Positions 14,498 to 23,537 of a stretch of 34,638 bases of DNA are shown in pieces. The DNA is from Prevotellaceae bacterium. GTDB lineage: Bacteria > Bacteroidota > Bacteroidia > Bacteroidales > UBA932. The stretch is from positions 1 to 34,638 of the forward strand of contig JAITFU010000144.1 in the NCBI GenBank assembly GCA_031281125.1, given 5' to 3'. Under the pieces are notes generated by a model. That model was not told where the DNA came from, searched no databases, and saw nothing but the letters and a program-made list of their open reading frames with translations. Position 1 is the first letter of the stretch. Every line of letters begins with the position of its first letter. A program made the position numbers and the translations under genes.

Positions 14498-17365
14498 ATG
14501 GGAAAAAGTGTACCGATAAAATCGTTCATAGATGTTGTAAGCGCTGATCTATTTGATAGATACGGGGCAGATATAAGTAAATTATGCCTTGTTTTCCCCA
14601 GCCGAAGGGCCGGTTTATTCTTTGCAGAGTCGCTTTCTAAGCTCATTTCGCAGCCCTTGTGGCAACCCTTAACGCTTTCGATCTCCGACCTGATATATCA
14701 GTGGGCAGGCAGTCGCCCCTCCGACACACTCCGTTTGATCGCCGAACTCTATTGCCATTGGGAGGAGATAGCACCTTCTCCTACAACTTTTGATCAATTT
14801 TATTCTTGGGGAGAGACAATTTTGCGTGACTTTGATCAGATCGACAAATATTTGGTCAATCCCAAAGCCCTGTTTCAAAACCTCTTTGACCAAAAAGAGT
14901 TAGAAGGTGACTACTCCTTTTTGACACCCGAACAGGTGAGGGCGGTGCAGATGTTTCGGAGTAGTTTTCAACCGCAAAAGACAGATTTGCAAGAGTCGTT
15001 TACCAAGATGTGGGCGTTGATGTATCCATTGTATGAGCGTTTAAAAAACTCTTTAGAAGAGCAGGGGTTATCTTACGAAGGGATGTTGTACCGCAAGGTG
15101 GCCGAGCAAAAAGATTTTCTCATAGCCAAAGATTCATCCATTTTATCGTACGCATTTATAGGTTTTAACGCCCTCAATAGTTGCGAGCGAGAGATATTTC
15201 GTCACCTTCAGAATCGGGGATCAGCTCTTTTTTATTGGGATCGGGATGACTACTATTTGAACGACACGCGACAAGAAGCGGGGGGATTTATTAGAGAGAA
15301 TATATTGGATTTTCCTCCTGCCGACCTTGGAGCCACCTATTCTGGATTCTCGCAAACCAAAGAGATCGAGACTTGGTCAATCCCATCGGACGTATTGCAA
15401 ACCAAAATCGTTCCCCAAATCATTCGCGACAACTTGCTCCATACCGACAGACGCACCGCCGTTGTGTTGTGCGACGAATCGCTCCTTATTCCGCTGCTCT
15501 CCGCCCTGCCCACGGTGGCAGAAAACGTGAATGTAACAATGGGTTATCCCCTTTCCAAAACCTCTCTGTACAGTTTTATTGACGCCCTGTTAACGTTCTG
15601 CAAATCTGTACGTAAGCACGACTCTGTAAGGTGTTACTACCATACCGAAGTGTCGCGTCTGTTGGCACACCCATTTATTGAATATCTATGCCCAAATGCA
15701 GCAAAAGATATTAAGAAACAGATGATTGACAGTAACCTGCTCTATGTGCCGGTCACCGCTTTTAATGCAGATCCTCTGTTGTATGGTATAGCCGACTTTT
15801 CTCAGGACCCCGACACTTTTCTCGCTTTTTTATCAAATCTTCTCAATGGGGTAGAGGATGTTGTGTCACAATCCGATACACCTGATCCCCTGTTGCTTCC
15901 CGTGCTGAGGCACGCAGTCAGTTTGCTCAATACCTTTAGAACCTCTTTGCAATCTTGCCGTTTGCGTTTCTCCTTTGAAATGCTCTGTACACTATTACGA
16001 AAAATACTTAGAAACACATCGATACCATTTAGCGGCGAGCCGCTGCAGGGCATACAGGTGATGGGTATTTTAGAAACGCGGACGCTTGATTTTGAGCACA
16101 TCATACTTCTCTCAGCACAAGAAGGATTTTTGCCTTCTACGCGGGAGGCCCCATCGTTTATTCCCTACAACTTAAAGATTGGGTTTGGATTGCCTGTTCG
16201 TGAGGAGCACGAAGCCATGTATGCCTACTACTTTTACCGCCTTCTGCAGCGGGCGCAAAAGGTGTCCCTCCTTTGTGGCGTGGGAGGAGATGCCATGCAG
16301 TCGGGAGAACGGAGCCGTTACTTGCTTCAACTCTTAGCAGAGTCTCCGCATGGGCCAACGATCAGGGAGAGGAAGTTGGCGATCCCCATCACTTTGCCCG
16401 ATACCGCTCCCGAGATAGTGAAAGAGAAAAGTGGAAAGTGCAGGGAGCAATTAATGCGCTATTTAGATGCTGATGCAGGCAGATATCTCTCTCCAAGCGC
16501 TGTATATACCTATTTGCAATGTAATATGCGGTTTTATTTTCAATATGTGGAGCGGATCAAGGAGGAACAGGAGGTGATGGAAGATACGGATGGACGTGGT
16601 TTGGGTACTGTATTGCATGAGACAATGAAATCGCTCTATGCTCCCTTTGAGGGGCGTGTGGTTACCAAAGAGGCTCTGTCGCATCTGCTTGATAAACATG
16701 CACAAATTAGATCCGCTGCCGAAGAGGCGATTCGTTCTCACTTTTCGCCCGGAAGCAAGACCGCGCATCTGTTTGAGCAGGGCCGATGGCTGATCCTTGC
16801 GGATGTGATTGTCTCCTACGCACAGCAGATCATAGCGTACGATAAAAACCGTACCCCATTTACCCTTATTGCATTGGAAGATGTTCAAAAGAGCTCCTTT
16901 TTGGCCTCAGCAGAGTTGTCTGTTCCGGTAGGAGGAATCATTGACCGGATTCATGAGAAGGATGGCGTTCATTATATAGTTGATTATAAAACGGGAAAAG
17001 AGCAACGCTCTTTTACTTCGATTCAGTCGCTATTTGAGGAGGAGGGCGCCAACCAAAACAGCGCTGTTTTCCAAACTTTTTGGTATGTTATGCTCTATCA
17101 GGATAATGTGCCTTTGGTAAAGGTGTTACCCTCCCTTTACTTTGTACGCTCTCTTTTTGACCATGAAGCTTCCACGTTGTTATACGACAAGTCGTCAAAA
17201 TCCGAAGTGGTTGATATGGATATATATATGGATCATTTCAAAAGCCTTTTGGCGCATACCTTGTCCCAACTCTTTGACCTGTCCCTTCCCTTTGTTCAAA
17301 CCAAAGATATAAAGCATTGTACCTACTGTTACTATAATCAGATTTGCAGGAGAGAAACACCATGA
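14498..17365 (+). CDS. PD-(D/E)XK nuclease / AddB-like helicase-nuclease subunit
   Basis: This 955-residue protein resembles AddB-type proteins: a helicase-like body with a C-terminal RecB-family nuclease domain, acting in processing of DNA double-strand breaks for recombination. The N-terminus has LCLVFPSRRAGLFFAESL, common to this family in Bacteroidota. The nuclease motif is GGIIDRIHEKDGVHYIVDYKTGKEQ (about residues 810-832). Cys residues at about 674 (YLQCNMRF) and in CTYCYYNQIC near 940-950 form the expected [4Fe-4S] site of iron-sulfur nucleases. The start is ATG 14498 and not the ORF-track start at 14414, which would run through the palindromic promoter and the esterase 5' end. Its stop overlaps the next gene by four bases (ATGA). 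A partner UvrD/AddA-type helicase is not in this window. Confidence 0.87.
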   Translation: MGKSVPIKSFIDVVSADLFDRYGADISKLCLVFPSRRAGLFFAESLSKLISQPLWQPLTLSISDLIYQWAGSRPSDTLRLIAELYCHWEEIAPSPTTFDQFYSWGETILRDFDQIDKYLVNPKALFQNLFDQKELEGDYSFLTPEQVRAVQMFRSSFQPQKTDLQESFTKMWALMYPLYERLKNSLEEQGLSYEGMLYRKVAEQKDFLIAKDSSILSYAFIGFNALNSCEREIFRHLQNRGSALFYWDRDDYYLNDTRQEAGGFIRENILDFPPADLGATYSGFSQTKEIETWSIPSDVLQTKIVPQIIRDNLLHTDRRTAVVLCDESLLIPLLSALPTVAENVNVTMGYPLSKTSLYSFIDALLTFCKSVRKHDSVRCYYHTEVSRLLAHPFIEYLCPNAAKDIKKQMIDSNLLYVPVTAFNADPLLYGIADFSQDPDTFLAFLSNLLNGVEDVVSQSDTPDPLLLPVLRHAVSLLNTFRTSLQSCRLRFSFEMLCTLLRKILRNTSIPFSGEPLQGIQVMGILETRTLDFEHIILLSAQEGFLPSTREAPSFIPYNLKIGFGLPVREEHEAMYAYYFYRLLQRAQKVSLLCGVGGDAMQSGERSRYLLQLLAESPHGPTIRERKLAIPITLPDTAPEIVKEKSGKCREQLMRYLDADAGRYLSPSAVYTYLQCNMRFYFQYVERIKEEQEVMEDTDGRGLGTVLHETMKSLYAPFEGRVVTKEALSHLLDKHAQIRSAAEEAIRSHFSPGSKTAHLFEQGRWLILADVIVSYAQQIIAYDKNRTPFTLIALEDVQKSSFLASAELSVPVGGIIDRIHEKDGVHYIVDYKTGKEQRSFTSIQSLFEEEGANQNSAVFQTFWYVMLYQDNVPLVKVLPSLYFVRSLFDHEASTLLYDKSSKSEVVDMDIYMDHFKSLLAHTLSQLFDLSLPFVQTKDIKHCTYCYYNQICRRETP

Positions 17366-19371
17366 AGATAAAAAAAATAGACTCTTTTACATTAGCCGCT
17401 TTTTTGGCGACTGCTATGGTTTTAACCATTTTATTGCCCAACAAAGGTAAGTTTACCTACGATTATCAAAAGGGGCAACCCTGGATGTACGAAACGTTAT
17501 TGGCTCCGTTTGATTTTCCGATTCTCAAAACCGAAGAGGAGATACGCCGGGAGAGAGAAGTGCTTACCGCAAATATGCGCCGCTATTTTGTGTTTAAAAA
17601 TCAGGTCGAAGCAGAGCAGCTGCGCAACCTGACCCAACAGGTGAGACCCTCTCCCGATTCACTGCTTCTCTTTGAACAGGTGATTCAGGTGATGGACAAA
17701 ATTTATCAACGCGGCATCATCAGTTTGGAACAGAGGGGACTGATTCCGACCCAAGGTGTTGTCACCTTGGTGCAGGGTATGGTCTCATACGATCGCCCCG
17801 GCTCTGAGCTGTTTGACACCAACTCTGCAGAAGTGTGGTTGGTGCGGATGCTTACGCCCATTGTGGGCTCCGGTCGAGAGCAGTTGCTGATCAATAAATG
17901 GCAGCTGAGTGCGTTCATAGCCCCTAATCTTCAATATGATGAAAAGACTACAATGGCAGTTCAGGGCAGCAGGCTCTCCGACATTGCCCCAACAAAGGGA
18001 CGGATGAATATGGGAGAGTTGATTGTGGCCAAAGGGGCGGTTCTTGACGAAGAAACGGTGCAGATACTTGATTCATTTAAAGATGAGTACGATCGTTCTT
18101 ACGGCTTTTCGGGCAACCGCAATGTGTTGCTGCTTGGACACTTCTTGGCCATGTTGCTTAACGTGGCTGCCCTCTTTGTTCTCATCTCTTTTGTTTGGCC
18201 TTTGATCTTTACACATCGATCGTTTCTGTTGTATTGCTTGTTACAGATGCCTGTGATGCTTGCTGTTGCGTTACTGATAGGGAATCTTAGCTCCGGAGGC
18301 CTCTATATCATTCCCTTTGCCGTTTTTGCCCTCTACACGGCCGCTTTTTTTCCGTCAAAAATTGCTTTGACCATCTATTGGGTTTCCCTCTTTCCCATTG
18401 CGGTGATTGCGCCACATGGCATTGAGTGGCTTTTTCTAAATGCTGCCGCCGGCGCCGTAGCTGTCTTTGTATTTCACTATTGGAACCGGGGATCGCTTCA
18501 GTTTTTCTCTGCGCTGATCATCTTTATTGCCTATACCGTTGGATATATCTCTTTTCGATTGATTGAGGCAGGTTCCTTCGCTTCAATCGGCTGGCGGTTT
18601 ATTCAGTATTTCTTGTGGAATGCGTTGTTTATTATTGCCGTATATCCTGTTGTCTATCTTTTGGAACATATCTTTGGATTTGTTTCGGAGTCGCGCCTCA
18701 AAGATCTCTCTGACCCCACCACCTCTCTGCTTCAGCTTCTCTCTCAAAAAGCACCAGGAACAATGCAGCATGCGTTGCAGGTGGCCAATTTGGCAGAAGC
18801 CGGCGCACGTAGTATTGGCGCCAATGCACTCTTGGCAAGGGTAGGAGCGCTCTATCACGACATTGGTAAAATAGCCAATCCTATGTTTTTTATCGAAAAT
18901 CAAACAGGCATCAATCCTCATGAACATCTTACGCCCGTAGAAAGCGCAAAAATCGTACTCAGCCATGTGGAGGAAGGAATGGTATTTGCAAAAAAATATC
19001 GATTGCCCTTTTTGGTATATGACTTTATCCTCACCCATCATGGCCATACCCAAACCGCCTACTTTTACCGGACGTACTGCGATCAGGGAGGCGATCCTAC
19101 TGCTGTACACTCTTTTACCTATTCCGGACATTTGCCCCGTACAAAAGAGGAGGTGATTGTGATGATTGCAGACGCCGTTGAGGCCAGCACCCGCAGTTTG
19201 ACCGACTTCTCTGCCGAGCGCATCACCGAAATGGTGGAGCGTATGGTTTCGGAACGCCTTACCGGTCAGCAACTTTCGCAATCCGACATCTCGATCAAAG
19301 AGATCAACACCATAAAGGAAATCTTCATATCAAGATTACAAGACATTTATCATCAGCGTATTGCATATTAA
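17362..19371 (+). CDS. 7TMR-HD family phosphodiesterase, PgpH-like
   Basis: This 669-residue membrane protein has the architecture of PgpH: an N-terminal membrane anchor (about 8-30), an extracytoplasmic 7TMR-HDED-type domain (about 35-250), a bundle of about seven hydrophobic helices (about 260-430), and a cytoplasmic HD domain. Metal-binding residues visible are MQHALQVANLAE, YHDIGKI (HD pair), SHVEEG, THHGHT and IADAVEAS. Characterised relatives hydrolyse the second messenger cyclic di-AMP; that substrate is inferred here from the family. The start at 17362 (MKIKKIDSF) overlaps the AddB-like stop by four bases, so translation is coupled; the longer ORF start at 17344 is not needed. The M16 protease follows after 18 bases. 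Confidence 0.9.
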   Translation: MKIKKIDSFTLAAFLATAMVLTILLPNKGKFTYDYQKGQPWMYETLLAPFDFPILKTEEEIRREREVLTANMRRYFVFKNQVEAEQLRNLTQQVRPSPDSLLLFEQVIQVMDKIYQRGIISLEQRGLIPTQGVVTLVQGMVSYDRPGSELFDTNSAEVWLVRMLTPIVGSGREQLLINKWQLSAFIAPNLQYDEKTTMAVQGSRLSDIAPTKGRMNMGELIVAKGAVLDEETVQILDSFKDEYDRSYGFSGNRNVLLLGHFLAMLLNVAALFVLISFVWPLIFTHRSFLLYCLLQMPVMLAVALLIGNLSSGGLYIIPFAVFALYTAAFFPSKIALTIYWVSLFPIAVIAPHGIEWLFLNAAAGAVAVFVFHYWNRGSLQFFSALIIFIAYTVGYISFRLIEAGSFASIGWRFIQYFLWNALFIIAVYPVVYLLEHIFGFVSESRLKDLSDPTTSLLQLLSQKAPGTMQHALQVANLAEAGARSIGANALLARVGALYHDIGKIANPMFFIENQTGINPHEHLTPVESAKIVLSHVEEGMVFAKKYRLPFLVYDFILTHHGHTQTAYFYRTYCDQGGDPTAVHSFTYSGHLPRTKEEVIVMIADAVEASTRSLTDFSAERITEMVERMVSERLTGQQLSQSDISIKEINTIKEIFISRLQDIYHQRIAY

Positions 19372-19389
19372 TAATCAAAATCAATAATT

Positions 19390-22290
19390 ATGTACAAAAA
19401 ACACAACATTCGTTTTATTGCCATCTTAATTATCGTGTTGGCATACTCCTGCTCAGGGTCTTACAGGTACGAATCTGTGCCCAACGATCCGTTGCAGGCG
19501 CGTATTTATACCTTAGATAACGGCCTCAAGGTTTATCTTGCTGTGAACAAAGATAAACCACGTATTCAAACCTTTATTGGGGTACGTGTAGGGAGTAAAA
19601 ATGATCCCGCAGAGACCACAGGTCTGGCACACTATTTTGAACATCTGATGTTTAAAGGAACATCAAAATTTGGTACTACCGATTATGAAGCCGAAAAGCC
19701 CATGCTTGACCAAATCGAAGCACTCTTTGAGATTTACCGCTCCACTACCGATTCGCAAGAACGGATAGCGATATACGCCAAAATCGACAGCATTTCGCAA
19801 GAGGCATCAAAGATTGCCATCCCCAACGAATACGACAAACTGATGAGCGCCATTGGCTCAAACGATTCCGACGCCTTTACCTCTTACGATGTGACGGCAT
19901 ATATGGAGGACATTCCATCTAACGAGATTGAAAACTGGGCATATATCCAGTCGGAGCGTTTTATTGATCCGGTTTTACGTCTGTTTCATTCAGAGTTGGA
20001 AACGGTATTTGAGGAGTACAACATGGGCTTGACCGATGACAGTGAAAAAGTATTAGAAACAATTATGGCGGAGCTGTTTCCCAATCATCCTTATGGAAAA
20101 CAAACCGTTATTGGCACTCAGGAGCACCTCAAAAATCCATCCATCACCAACATTAAGAACTATTTTGATACATGGTACGTTCCAAATAATATGGCGGTGG
20201 TTATGGCGGGTGACCTAAATCCCGACAAGACAATAAAAGTTATTGACAAATATTTTGGAAAGATGAAACCAAAAGAGCTTCCAAAATTAACATACGCAAA
20301 TGAAAATCAAATAATTAAGCCAATTGAAAAAGAGGTGATTGGATTGGAAGCCGCCAATGTAACTATTGGTTTTCGTTTCCCCGGCGCCAATTCTCAAGAG
20401 GTGGCCATCATGGAGTTAATAAATTATATGCTTTACAACGGAAGCGCCGGACTGATTGATATCAATCTTGTTCTTAAACAGAAACTATTAAGGGGTGGAA
20501 GCAGATTTTACGATCTGGCAGACTACTCCCTTTTTGAGCTGTTCGGAACCCCTAAGGCGGGTCAAACGTTAGAAGAGGTGAAGGATATATTACTCTCTCA
20601 AATTGAGCTGATTAAAATGGGTGCTTTTGACGATAATCTGCTGACATCAGTGATCAATAACTTCAAACTTTCTCGCTACTATCAGCAGGCGAGCTACTTC
20701 TATGCCGCCTATATCATGCTTGATGCTTTTATCAACAACCAATCATGGAAGAGTTGCGTAGATCGAATCGATTATCAATCACAATTCACCAAGCAGGACC
20801 TGGTCGATTTTTGCAACAACTACTTAAACGATAATTATGTAGTTGTCTATAAACGAGAAGGGCAACCCGACCTCAAGAAGATCGATAAACCGAACATTAC
20901 TCCAATCTCAACCAACCGCGAGAGCGAGAGTTTTTTTCTTGCCCAAATCAAAGAGCAAAAAGCAGCCCCTATTGAACCGGTTTTTCTCGACTACAACAAG
21001 GATATAAGTAAACTATCAACAAAGCAAGGTGTTGAGCTGCTTTACAAACATAATGAAACCAATCCTATTTTTTCTCTCTACTATGTGTTTGAAATGGGCA
21101 ATAACCACGACAAAGCCTTAGGTACTGCTTTCAATTACCTCAGCTATTTAGGCACTTCTACCAAAACAGCAGAGGAGATTAAAAATGAACTTTACCAACT
21201 TGCCTGTTCCTTTCGCGTTCAGTCCACCAACGAGCGTGTCTATGTATATATCAGTGGATTGAGCGACAATTTCGAAAGGGCAATGGAACTGTTCGAGGAT
21301 CGTTTATCAGATGCGCAAGCAGACAAAAACATCTATTCCAATTTGGTCTCCGACATACTCAAGAGACGCTCTGACGCAAAACTTAGTCAACACGGCAACT
21401 TCTCTGCCTTGCAACAGTACGCTACGTACGGGCCAAAATCGCCGCTGACCCATATTCTTTCTAAGGAGGCGCTCACCAACATGGATCCCAATGAACTCAC
21501 TATCAAAACAAAGAACCTTAAAAATTTTGAACATACAATTTTGTATTATGGGCCTCTTACGGAGCGTCAAATTGTTGAGGTTGTTGATCGGATGCACATA
21601 GTTGGTGAACAGCTGCAACCGGTTCCGACACCACAACCATTTTTTGAGCAGGAGACCACCCAAAACAGGGTTTTCCTTGCTCAATATGATGCCAAACAAA
21701 TCTATATGGGAATGGTGAATAAGGGCGGTACTTTTAATAAATCTATAGAGCCCATACGCACCATGTTTAATACCTACTTTGGCGGCGGAATGAATGCCAT
21801 TGTTTTTCAGGAGATGCGCGAAGCAAGGGGATTGGCCTACAGCGCAAATGCAAGATATTCAATGCCATCAAAACCAGATCGTCCCTACCTTCTGACCACC
21901 TCAATCGCCACCCAAAACGACAAGATGATGGATGCCATCCAAACCTTTCTTGAAATATTAAACGATATGCCCGAATCGGAAAAATCGTTCTCTTTAGCCA
22001 AAGAAGAGATTATCACAGATATACGTACCGAACGTATTTTGCGAAGCGATATTTTATTCAATTATCTCAATGCAAGACAGATGGGGTATGAAACAGACAA
22101 GAGAAAAGAGGTGTACGAGAGGGTAGCCCAATTCACTTTTGACGATGTAAAGGCGTTTCATGAGTCATACATCAAAGATCGTCCCTACACCTATTACGTC
22201 TTAGGGGACATCAAAGACTTAGACCTCAAATCGTTGGAATCGTTAGGCGAAATCACCAAATTGTCTCAGTTGGAGATATTTGGGTATTGA
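19390..22290 (+). CDS. M16 (insulinase/pitrilysin) family zinc protease, lipoprotein
   Basis: This 966-residue protein carries two fused M16 halves. The inverted zinc motif HYFEH (H81, E84, H85) lies in GLAHYFEHLMFKGTS, and the third ligand is probably a Glu in the ELETVFEEYNM segment (about 202-209). The distance between these is longer than usual because of a charged helical insert (LDQIEALFEIYRSTTDSQE). The second half lacks a zinc motif, as is normal, and has the GGGMNAIVFQEMREARGLAYSA segment. The N-terminus ends in LAYSC with a lipidated Cys, so it is a periplasm-facing or surface lipoprotein. Likely substrates are peptides or misfolded segments. It is the last gene of the AddB-PgpH-M16 run; its stop (TGA) is 31 bases from the 3' end of the convergent tmRNA. 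Confidence 0.93.
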   Translation: MYKKHNIRFIAILIIVLAYSCSGSYRYESVPNDPLQARIYTLDNGLKVYLAVNKDKPRIQTFIGVRVGSKNDPAETTGLAHYFEHLMFKGTSKFGTTDYEAEKPMLDQIEALFEIYRSTTDSQERIAIYAKIDSISQEASKIAIPNEYDKLMSAIGSNDSDAFTSYDVTAYMEDIPSNEIENWAYIQSERFIDPVLRLFHSELETVFEEYNMGLTDDSEKVLETIMAELFPNHPYGKQTVIGTQEHLKNPSITNIKNYFDTWYVPNNMAVVMAGDLNPDKTIKVIDKYFGKMKPKELPKLTYANENQIIKPIEKEVIGLEAANVTIGFRFPGANSQEVAIMELINYMLYNGSAGLIDINLVLKQKLLRGGSRFYDLADYSLFELFGTPKAGQTLEEVKDILLSQIELIKMGAFDDNLLTSVINNFKLSRYYQQASYFYAAYIMLDAFINNQSWKSCVDRIDYQSQFTKQDLVDFCNNYLNDNYVVVYKREGQPDLKKIDKPNITPISTNRESESFFLAQIKEQKAAPIEPVFLDYNKDISKLSTKQGVELLYKHNETNPIFSLYYVFEMGNNHDKALGTAFNYLSYLGTSTKTAEEIKNELYQLACSFRVQSTNERVYVYISGLSDNFERAMELFEDRLSDAQADKNIYSNLVSDILKRRSDAKLSQHGNFSALQQYATYGPKSPLTHILSKEALTNMDPNELTIKTKNLKNFEHTILYYGPLTERQIVEVVDRMHIVGEQLQPVPTPQPFFEQETTQNRVFLAQYDAKQIYMGMVNKGGTFNKSIEPIRTMFNTYFGGGMNAIVFQEMREARGLAYSANARYSMPSKPDRPYLLTTSIATQNDKMMDAIQTFLEILNDMPESEKSFSLAKEEIITDIRTERILRSDILFNYLNARQMGYETDKRKEVYERVAQFTFDDVKAFHESYIKDRPYTYYVLGDIKDLDLKSLESLGEITKLSQLEIFGY

Positions 22291-22321
22291 CCCGTATAAC
22301 ACAGGTTTTTGCTCTTTTTTG

Positions 22322-22719
22322 TGGAGATGGGCGGACTCGAACCGCCGTCCAAACAGACTATCCAAAAGCTTTCTACATGTTTATCCTGTGTTTGATTGTT
22401 GGGAACAAACCGCCAACAGGCAGGCTATTTGAACCTTATCCGCTGATTTCTTGCTGCGCGTTAGCGGAGTCGACGCAACCAGCCCGTTGTAGCGATACCC
22501 CATAAGCGACCGCCCAATAGGCAAAAGCGGAGGCGGGATACTCGTCGTCCCCAACCTTGTCGGGGAGGATTAAGCCATTAACCATTGGTTAATTCTAGGC
22601 TGCGAGTGCATAAGTGTTGTTGCCAGTTATGGCTTGTGTACTGAGATTTACGAGCCAAAACACGATGCTCGACATGCTTACCTTCCAATATGTTCTGCTG
22701 TCAAAACCAAAACATCCCC
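22322..22719 (-). ncRNA. ssrA: Transfer-messenger RNA (tmRNA)
   Basis: This RNA rescues stalled ribosomes with SmpB and tags the unfinished protein for proteolysis. On the minus strand the 5' end GGGGATG pairs with the 3' CATCTCC over seven base pairs to form the tRNA-like acceptor. The T arm GGCGG-TTCGAGT-CCGCC is perfect. The 5' region TTTTGGTTTTGACAGC and the 3' region AAGCTTTTGGATAGTCTG are typical of Bacteroidota tmRNA. CCA is not encoded: after the discriminator A the sequence reads CAA. The open frame encodes a tag ending YALAA. Length is about 398 bases including the discriminator. The ORF-track entries at 22595-22813 and 22287-22505 lie on this gene and are not proteins of their own. 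Confidence 0.95.
22595..22624 (-). other. tmRNA tag-peptide reading frame (GNNTYALAA-stop)
   Basis: The resume codon is probably GGC at 22624, preceded by UAACU in the place of the E. coli UAGUC determinant. The frame reads GNNTYALAA then TAG, so with the alanine from the charged tmRNA the tag is AGNNTYALAA. The hydrophobic ALAA end is the degradation signal recognised by ClpXP and related proteases. Confidence 0.85.
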
Positions 22720-22731
22720 GGAAAAGTGCGG

Positions 22732-22763
22732 CAAAGGTAGAGAAATAAATTAATTTCACAAAA
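22732..22763 (-). promoter_or_regulatory. tmRNA promoter TTTTG-N19-TACCTTTG
   Basis: The minus strand has -33 TTTTG (22759-22763), a 19-base spacer and -7 TACCTTTG (22732-22739), close to the full Bacteroidota consensus. The mature 5' end lies 12 bases beyond the box, leaving a short leader for RNase P. The -33 element sits just past the stop of the LysE-type gene. Confidence 0.75.
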
Positions 22764-22767
22764 GAAA

Positions 22768-23436
22768 TCAAGCAGGAAGATATGTTTTGAGAAAAGGAAA
22801 GATAAAAGCCCATACCCCTTTTAACGTGGAAATCATTCCAAAAACCATAATTGCGATTCCGGAAATTCGGTTGATCATCAACAATTGCCTTAACCTAAAT
22901 TTATTGCGAAAGAGGCTAATCCCCATACTCAGAGAGTACCACCACAAGCCTGCACCTGCAAAGACGCCCCACAGTACCGTTGATATGGCAAAAGAGCCGG
23001 CAGATGAGTTAATCTTTAGTCCAACCAGTGCAAAAAGAGCCAGAATAAGAAAAAAAGCACCAGGATTGAAAAGAGTGAGCACGATTACCGAAGTAAAATC
23101 TTCTAATCGGCGCTTTCTAAACTGAGACTGACGAATTTGCTTTATTGGATTGGTAAGGTAGATGCGTAGTCCAATATAGACAACCAATAGGCCTCCAAAA
23201 CAGAGAAAGTAACGTTCATGTGTTTCAATAACTCCTTGAATATATGCCAATCCCATAACAACCAAAGCCGCAAAGAAGGTGTCGGTAAAGGCGGCACCCA
23301 AACCCGAAATAAAGCCCGAAAGCCACCCTTTGCTCAACGTCCGTTGCACACAAAGTACGCCAATCGGACCCAAAGGAATAGATGCGCCCAAACCTACCAA
23401 AAGGCCCTGGAAAAAATTTATCATCATGTCGCTCAT
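22768..23436 (-). CDS. LysE/RhtB family amino-acid exporter
   Basis: This 222-residue inner-membrane protein has about six hydrophobic helices and the LysE-family N-terminal signature SIPLGPIGVLCVQRTLSKG, followed by SGLGAAFTDTFFAALV. A hydrophilic loop (PIKQIRQSQFRKRRLEDF) precedes the second half, which begins TLFNPGAFFLILALF. Family members export amino acids or similar small molecules; the substrate here is unknown. The start at 23436 (MSDMMINFF) is chosen, with an alternative ATG three codons later. It is preceded by a TTTG-N21-TATTTTTG promoter and is divergent from lnt. It ends just before the tmRNA promoter. Confidence 0.87.
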   Translation of the reverse strand: MSDMMINFFQGLLVGLGASIPLGPIGVLCVQRTLSKGWLSGFISGLGAAFTDTFFAALVVMGLAYIQGVIETHERYFLCFGGLLVVYIGLRIYLTNPIKQIRQSQFRKRRLEDFTSVIVLTLFNPGAFFLILALFALVGLKINSSAGSFAISTVLWGVFAGAGLWWYSLSMGISLFRNKFRLRQLLMINRISGIAIMVFGMISTLKGVWAFIFPFLKTYLPA

Positions 23437-23459
23437 CGCTACTTCTCAAAATAATCGGG

Positions 23460-23492
23460 CAAAAATACAAAAAAATATTATGTTCTTGCAAA
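23460..23492 (-). promoter_or_regulatory. Promoter TTTG-N21-TATTTTTG for the LysE-type gene
   Basis: The minus strand has TTTG at 23489-23492, a 21-base spacer and TATTTTTG at 23460-23467, 23 bases before ATG 23436. Both elements and the spacing match the Bacteroidota consensus. It partly interleaves with the divergent lnt promoter. Confidence 0.7.
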
Positions 23493-23500
23493 TTATTCTT

Positions 23501-23508
23501 TAACTTTG
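23501..23508 (+). promoter_or_regulatory. -7 box TAACTTTG for lnt
   Basis: TAACTTTG on the plus strand lies 29 bases before ATG 23538. No clear -33 TTTG is seen. The box lies inside the ORF-track frame that starts at 23382, supporting the later lnt start. Confidence 0.55.
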
Positions 23509-23537
23509 GACCATCAAATTTAACGTTGTATTTGGCT

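Noticed and set aside
18583-19281. 232-aa minus-strand ORF inside the PgpH-like gene
   Set aside because: It lies antisense to the conserved HD domain, with composition typical of a shadow frame.
22287-22505. 72-aa plus-strand ORF across the tmRNA
   Set aside because: It is antisense to the tRNA-like domain and 3' part of ssrA. Its sequence is explained fully by the RNA.
22595-22813. 72-aa minus-strand ORF ending GNNTYALAA
   Set aside because: It lies on the tmRNA gene. Only its last codons are translated, as the tag.
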